Positions 6,185 to 7,755 of a stretch of DNA of 7,755 bases are shown here, one piece after another (position 1 is the stretch's first letter; the number at the start of each line of letters is the position of its first letter). The DNA is taken from contig JARLHH010000361.1 of the NCBI GenBank assembly GCA_031292335.1, positions 1 through 7,755 of the forward strand, written 5' to 3'. The stretch is from Candidatus Limnocylindrales bacterium. Lineage in GTDB: Bacteria; Chloroflexota; Limnocylindria; Limnocylindrales; CSP1-4. The translations under genes were made by a program, and so were the position numbers. Under the pieces are notes generated by a model, which saw only the letters and a list, made by a program, of their open reading frames with translations, was not told the origin of the DNA and made no database searches.

Positions 6185-7755
6185 TCACCAGTCCACCAGC
6201 ATTCCGGCACGCTCCCGGTCCAGGAGCAGCTCCGTCACGAGCCGGGCGCGAATCCTGTCGTAGACCTGCTCCGCCAGGTCCTCGTAGTCGGTGCCCTCGC
6301 CACCCGCACCGCTCGAGCCGCCAGGGCCAGAAGCCGACCCGGCGGGTGTGCCTCCCGCCCCGCCGGCACCCTGGCCGGCCGGCGCGATGTTCAGCTCGTC
6401 GATCTGGACCGCCCGCTGCACGAAGGGCCCGGGCTGCGGGGCGACGCTCGTGAACCCGGTGGCGGCCGACCACTCGACGGCATCGTCCGAGCCGCCAGCC
6501 GCGAGGGCGGCAGGGAATCCCGCGGGCGCGGCCGCGCCAACCGACGAGCGCATGAGCGGCAGCGCCGTCGCGGTCGCGGACGCCGACCCTCGACCGGCGA
6601 GCGGCGTTGCGCGCGCAGCCGTCGCGCGCTCCTCGCGCTGGAGTGCAACGGCACGGGCGGACCACGGCGCCGGACGATCCACGTCCACGGCCGCTCCGGG
6701 GGCCCACCCGGACCACCCTCCCGTGACGGCCGCAGCCGGGATCGCGAACCGGAGGGGAGCCGGGAATGGGTCGGTCAGCGGGGCGCGGGAAAGGGTGGAC
6801 ACCGCCCGCGGGAGATCCGGGCGCATGGACCGACCGGCGACCAACGGGACCGTCGCGGGCGTGTCGCGGAACGCCGGTTGGCCGCGCGCCGGTTGGCCGC
6901 CGACCGTCTGCGACGACCCGGCCGGGGTGTCCACCGCCGGGCTGCGCTGCACGGGCGCGGTGGCGGCGGGCCCATCGTCGCCGGCCGGACCGAAGCCCGC
7001 CGAACCGTCGATCGGCGCCCGCTGCAGACCAGCCAGCGCGAGCGGCACGGTCCCGTCCGCCGGTGCGTCGCCGGCCTCGGCGTCCGCCGGTGCGTCGCCG
7101 GGCGCGCGCCGCGACACGGCGAGCGGCAGATCCCCGACCAGCGGCCGAGACTCTCCGGAGCCGTAGGGGATGGCCTCGCCTCCCGGTAGGGCAGAGCCCG
7201 TCGTCTCGACGGTGTCGGCCGGGCCGCCGGCAGGTGACGGTTCGGCGGCAATCGCCGCGTGCGGCGCCCGCGAGAGATCCGTCGTCGGACCGGCATCAGC
7301 AGCGTCCGGCGCCGACCCGGGACCCTGAAGCGTGACGGCCCGGCGTGCGACCACGAGGCGCGGAAGCGCAGCGGCCGTCCCGGCGGCCGCCACAACGGGT
7401 GGAGCCGACGCCGCCGGCTCGGGCGCCGAGATCGGCGCCGCGGATGCGTAGGCGCGCCGCGCGACTGGCATCTCCGAGCCGCCACTCGCCCGCACGGACC
7501 ATGGGGGTGGACCCGCCAGGGGCGCCCCCAACCCCAGGCGCCGGGATTCGCCCAGGGATCGCCGGCCGACGACCACAGGCCCACGTTCGGCGTTTGCCCC
7601 CGGGCGAGCGGGCCCGGTTTCGGCAGCCGGCTCCCCGACGGGCGGGTCAGCGGACGCTGTCGCACCCGGGTCGGTGGTGGTCACGGCCGGCGGCCCTGAC
7701 TTCGCAGGGGCGGCGGGCGCGGGCTCCGGCGCCGCGTGCATAGCTGCCGTGCCCG
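6185..7755 (-). CDS. eCIS-associated Ala/Pro-rich low-complexity protein with C-terminal helix (5' partial)
   Basis: The frame is open to the window edge. The first ATG, at 7741, has no convincing ribosome binding site, and the upstream codons (G-T-A-A) keep the same composition, so the start probably lies outside. From that ATG 518 residues are visible. Nearly all are Ala/Pro/Gly/Ser/Asp-rich and likely disordered. A short motif, [V/L]-[Q/S/A]-R-[R/A/S], recurs about nine times: VARRAYA 93, VARRAVT 131, LSRAPHA 156, VSRRAPG 209, LQRAPID 239, VQRSPAV 264, LSRAPLT 317, LQREERA 368 and VQRAVQI 441. PPPWSVRA (78-85) and PAPWSARA (357-364) are a related pair. A Gly-rich linker (about 455-483) precedes a charged helix (486-518, containing YDRIRARL and LLLDRERAG). 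There is no enzyme motif, signal peptide or membrane segment, and no HExxH motif in the visible part. Large hydrophilic proteins with similar tails occur beside tube genes in actinobacterial eCIS loci (from memory). The function is unknown; a scaffold, assembly or cargo-linked role is inference. Confidence 0.72.
   Translation of the reverse strand, partial: GTAAMHAAPEPAPAAPAKSGPPAVTTTDPGATASADPPVGEPAAETGPARPGANAERGPVVVGRRSLGESRRLGLGAPLAGPPPWSVRASGGSEMPVARRAYASAAPISAPEPAASAPPVVAAAGTAAALPRLVVARRAVTLQGPGSAPDAADAGPTTDLSRAPHAAIAAEPSPAGGPADTVETTGSALPGGEAIPYGSGESRPLVGDLPLAVSRRAPGDAPADAEAGDAPADGTVPLALAGLQRAPIDGSAGFGPAGDDGPAATAPVQRSPAVDTPAGSSQTVGGQPARGQPAFRDTPATVPLVAGRSMRPDLPRAVSTLSRAPLTDPFPAPLRFAIPAAAVTGGWSGWAPGAAVDVDRPAPWSARAVALQREERATAARATPLAGRGSASATATALPLMRSSVGAAAPAGFPAALAAGGSDDAVEWSAATGFTSVAPQPGPFVQRAVQIDELNIAPAGQGAGGAGGTPAGSASGPGGSSGAGGEGTDYEDLAEQVYDRIRARLVTELLLDRERAGMLVDW
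6872..6900. repeat. Short direct repeat, 15-bp period
   Basis: The 14-mer CGCCGGTTGGCCGC occurs at 6872-6885 and again at 6887-6900. On the minus strand it encodes the doubled GQPA around residues 282-290 of the low-complexity protein. Like the 7054-7101 repeat, it keeps the reading frame. Confidence 0.75.
7054..7101. repeat. Two-copy tandem repeat, 27-bp period
   Basis: Two identical 21-bp copies at 7054-7074 and 7081-7101 are separated by 6 bp. On the minus strand they encode GDAPAD twice (residues 215-220 and 224-229 of the low-complexity protein). The period is a multiple of three, so a copy can be gained or lost without a frameshift. Confidence 0.8.

Noticed and set aside
6029..7189. 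Plus-strand open frames opposite the low-complexity protein
   Set aside because: This stretch is repetitive and GC-rich on both strands. The minus frame is preferred because it ends in an ordered helix with good codon bias, lies in line with the operon, and stops 34 bp before the tube gene.
1..7755. tRNA, rRNA, CRISPR array, insertion sequence, integrase or attachment site
   Set aside because: No regularly spaced repeats with spacers, transposase or integrase reading frame, terminal inverted repeats or cloverleaf-like sequence was seen on reading both strands.

Overview
The window holds the central part of a contractile phage-tail-like particle locus, most likely an extracellular contractile injection system (eCIS; Afp/PVC-like, of the kind common in Actinobacteria and Chloroflexi). 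All supported genes lie on the minus strand and read from high to low coordinates. The DNA is very G+C-rich (about 70% by eye), with strong G/C bias at third codon positions and clear GGAGG-type ribosome binding sites. This fits a high-GC soil or environmental bacterium such as an actinobacterium or chloroflexote. The species cannot be named from the sequence.

Layout in transcription order: (1) 7755-6185, a 5'-partial Ala/Pro-rich low-complexity protein with recurring [V/L]-x-R-[A/R/S] motifs and a charged C-terminal helix; (2) 6150-5725, a gp19-family inner tube protein; (3) 5728-5006, a tube-initiator/adaptor protein with a C-terminal LysM domain; (4) 5002-3251, a VgrG-like spike (gp27-like hub, gp5-like OB fold, beta-helix); (5) 3239-2838, a gp25-like wedge protein; (6) 2834-885, a large J-like baseplate protein (TIGR02243-type); (7) 880-341, a gpI-like wedge protein (TIGR02242/Tail_P2_I type); (8) 207-1, the N-terminus of a zinc-ribbon protein that runs off the window.

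Genes 2 to 7 are packed with overlaps or gaps of 4 bp, 3 bp, 11 bp, 3 bp and 4 bp, so they almost certainly form one co-transcribed, translationally coupled unit. The only real gaps are the 34-bp leader before the tube gene and a 133-bp gap before the zinc-ribbon gene. Together these genes supply the tube end, hub, spike and wedge of one baseplate. Sheath, main tube, tape measure, terminator, AAA+ ATPase and fibre genes are not in the window and would be expected on either side.

The least understood parts are the two edge genes: the low-complexity protein just before the tube gene and the zinc-ribbon protein just after the wedge genes. No RNA gene, CRISPR array, insertion sequence or integrase was seen. 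The many long plus-strand open frames are antisense shadows caused by the high G+C content.
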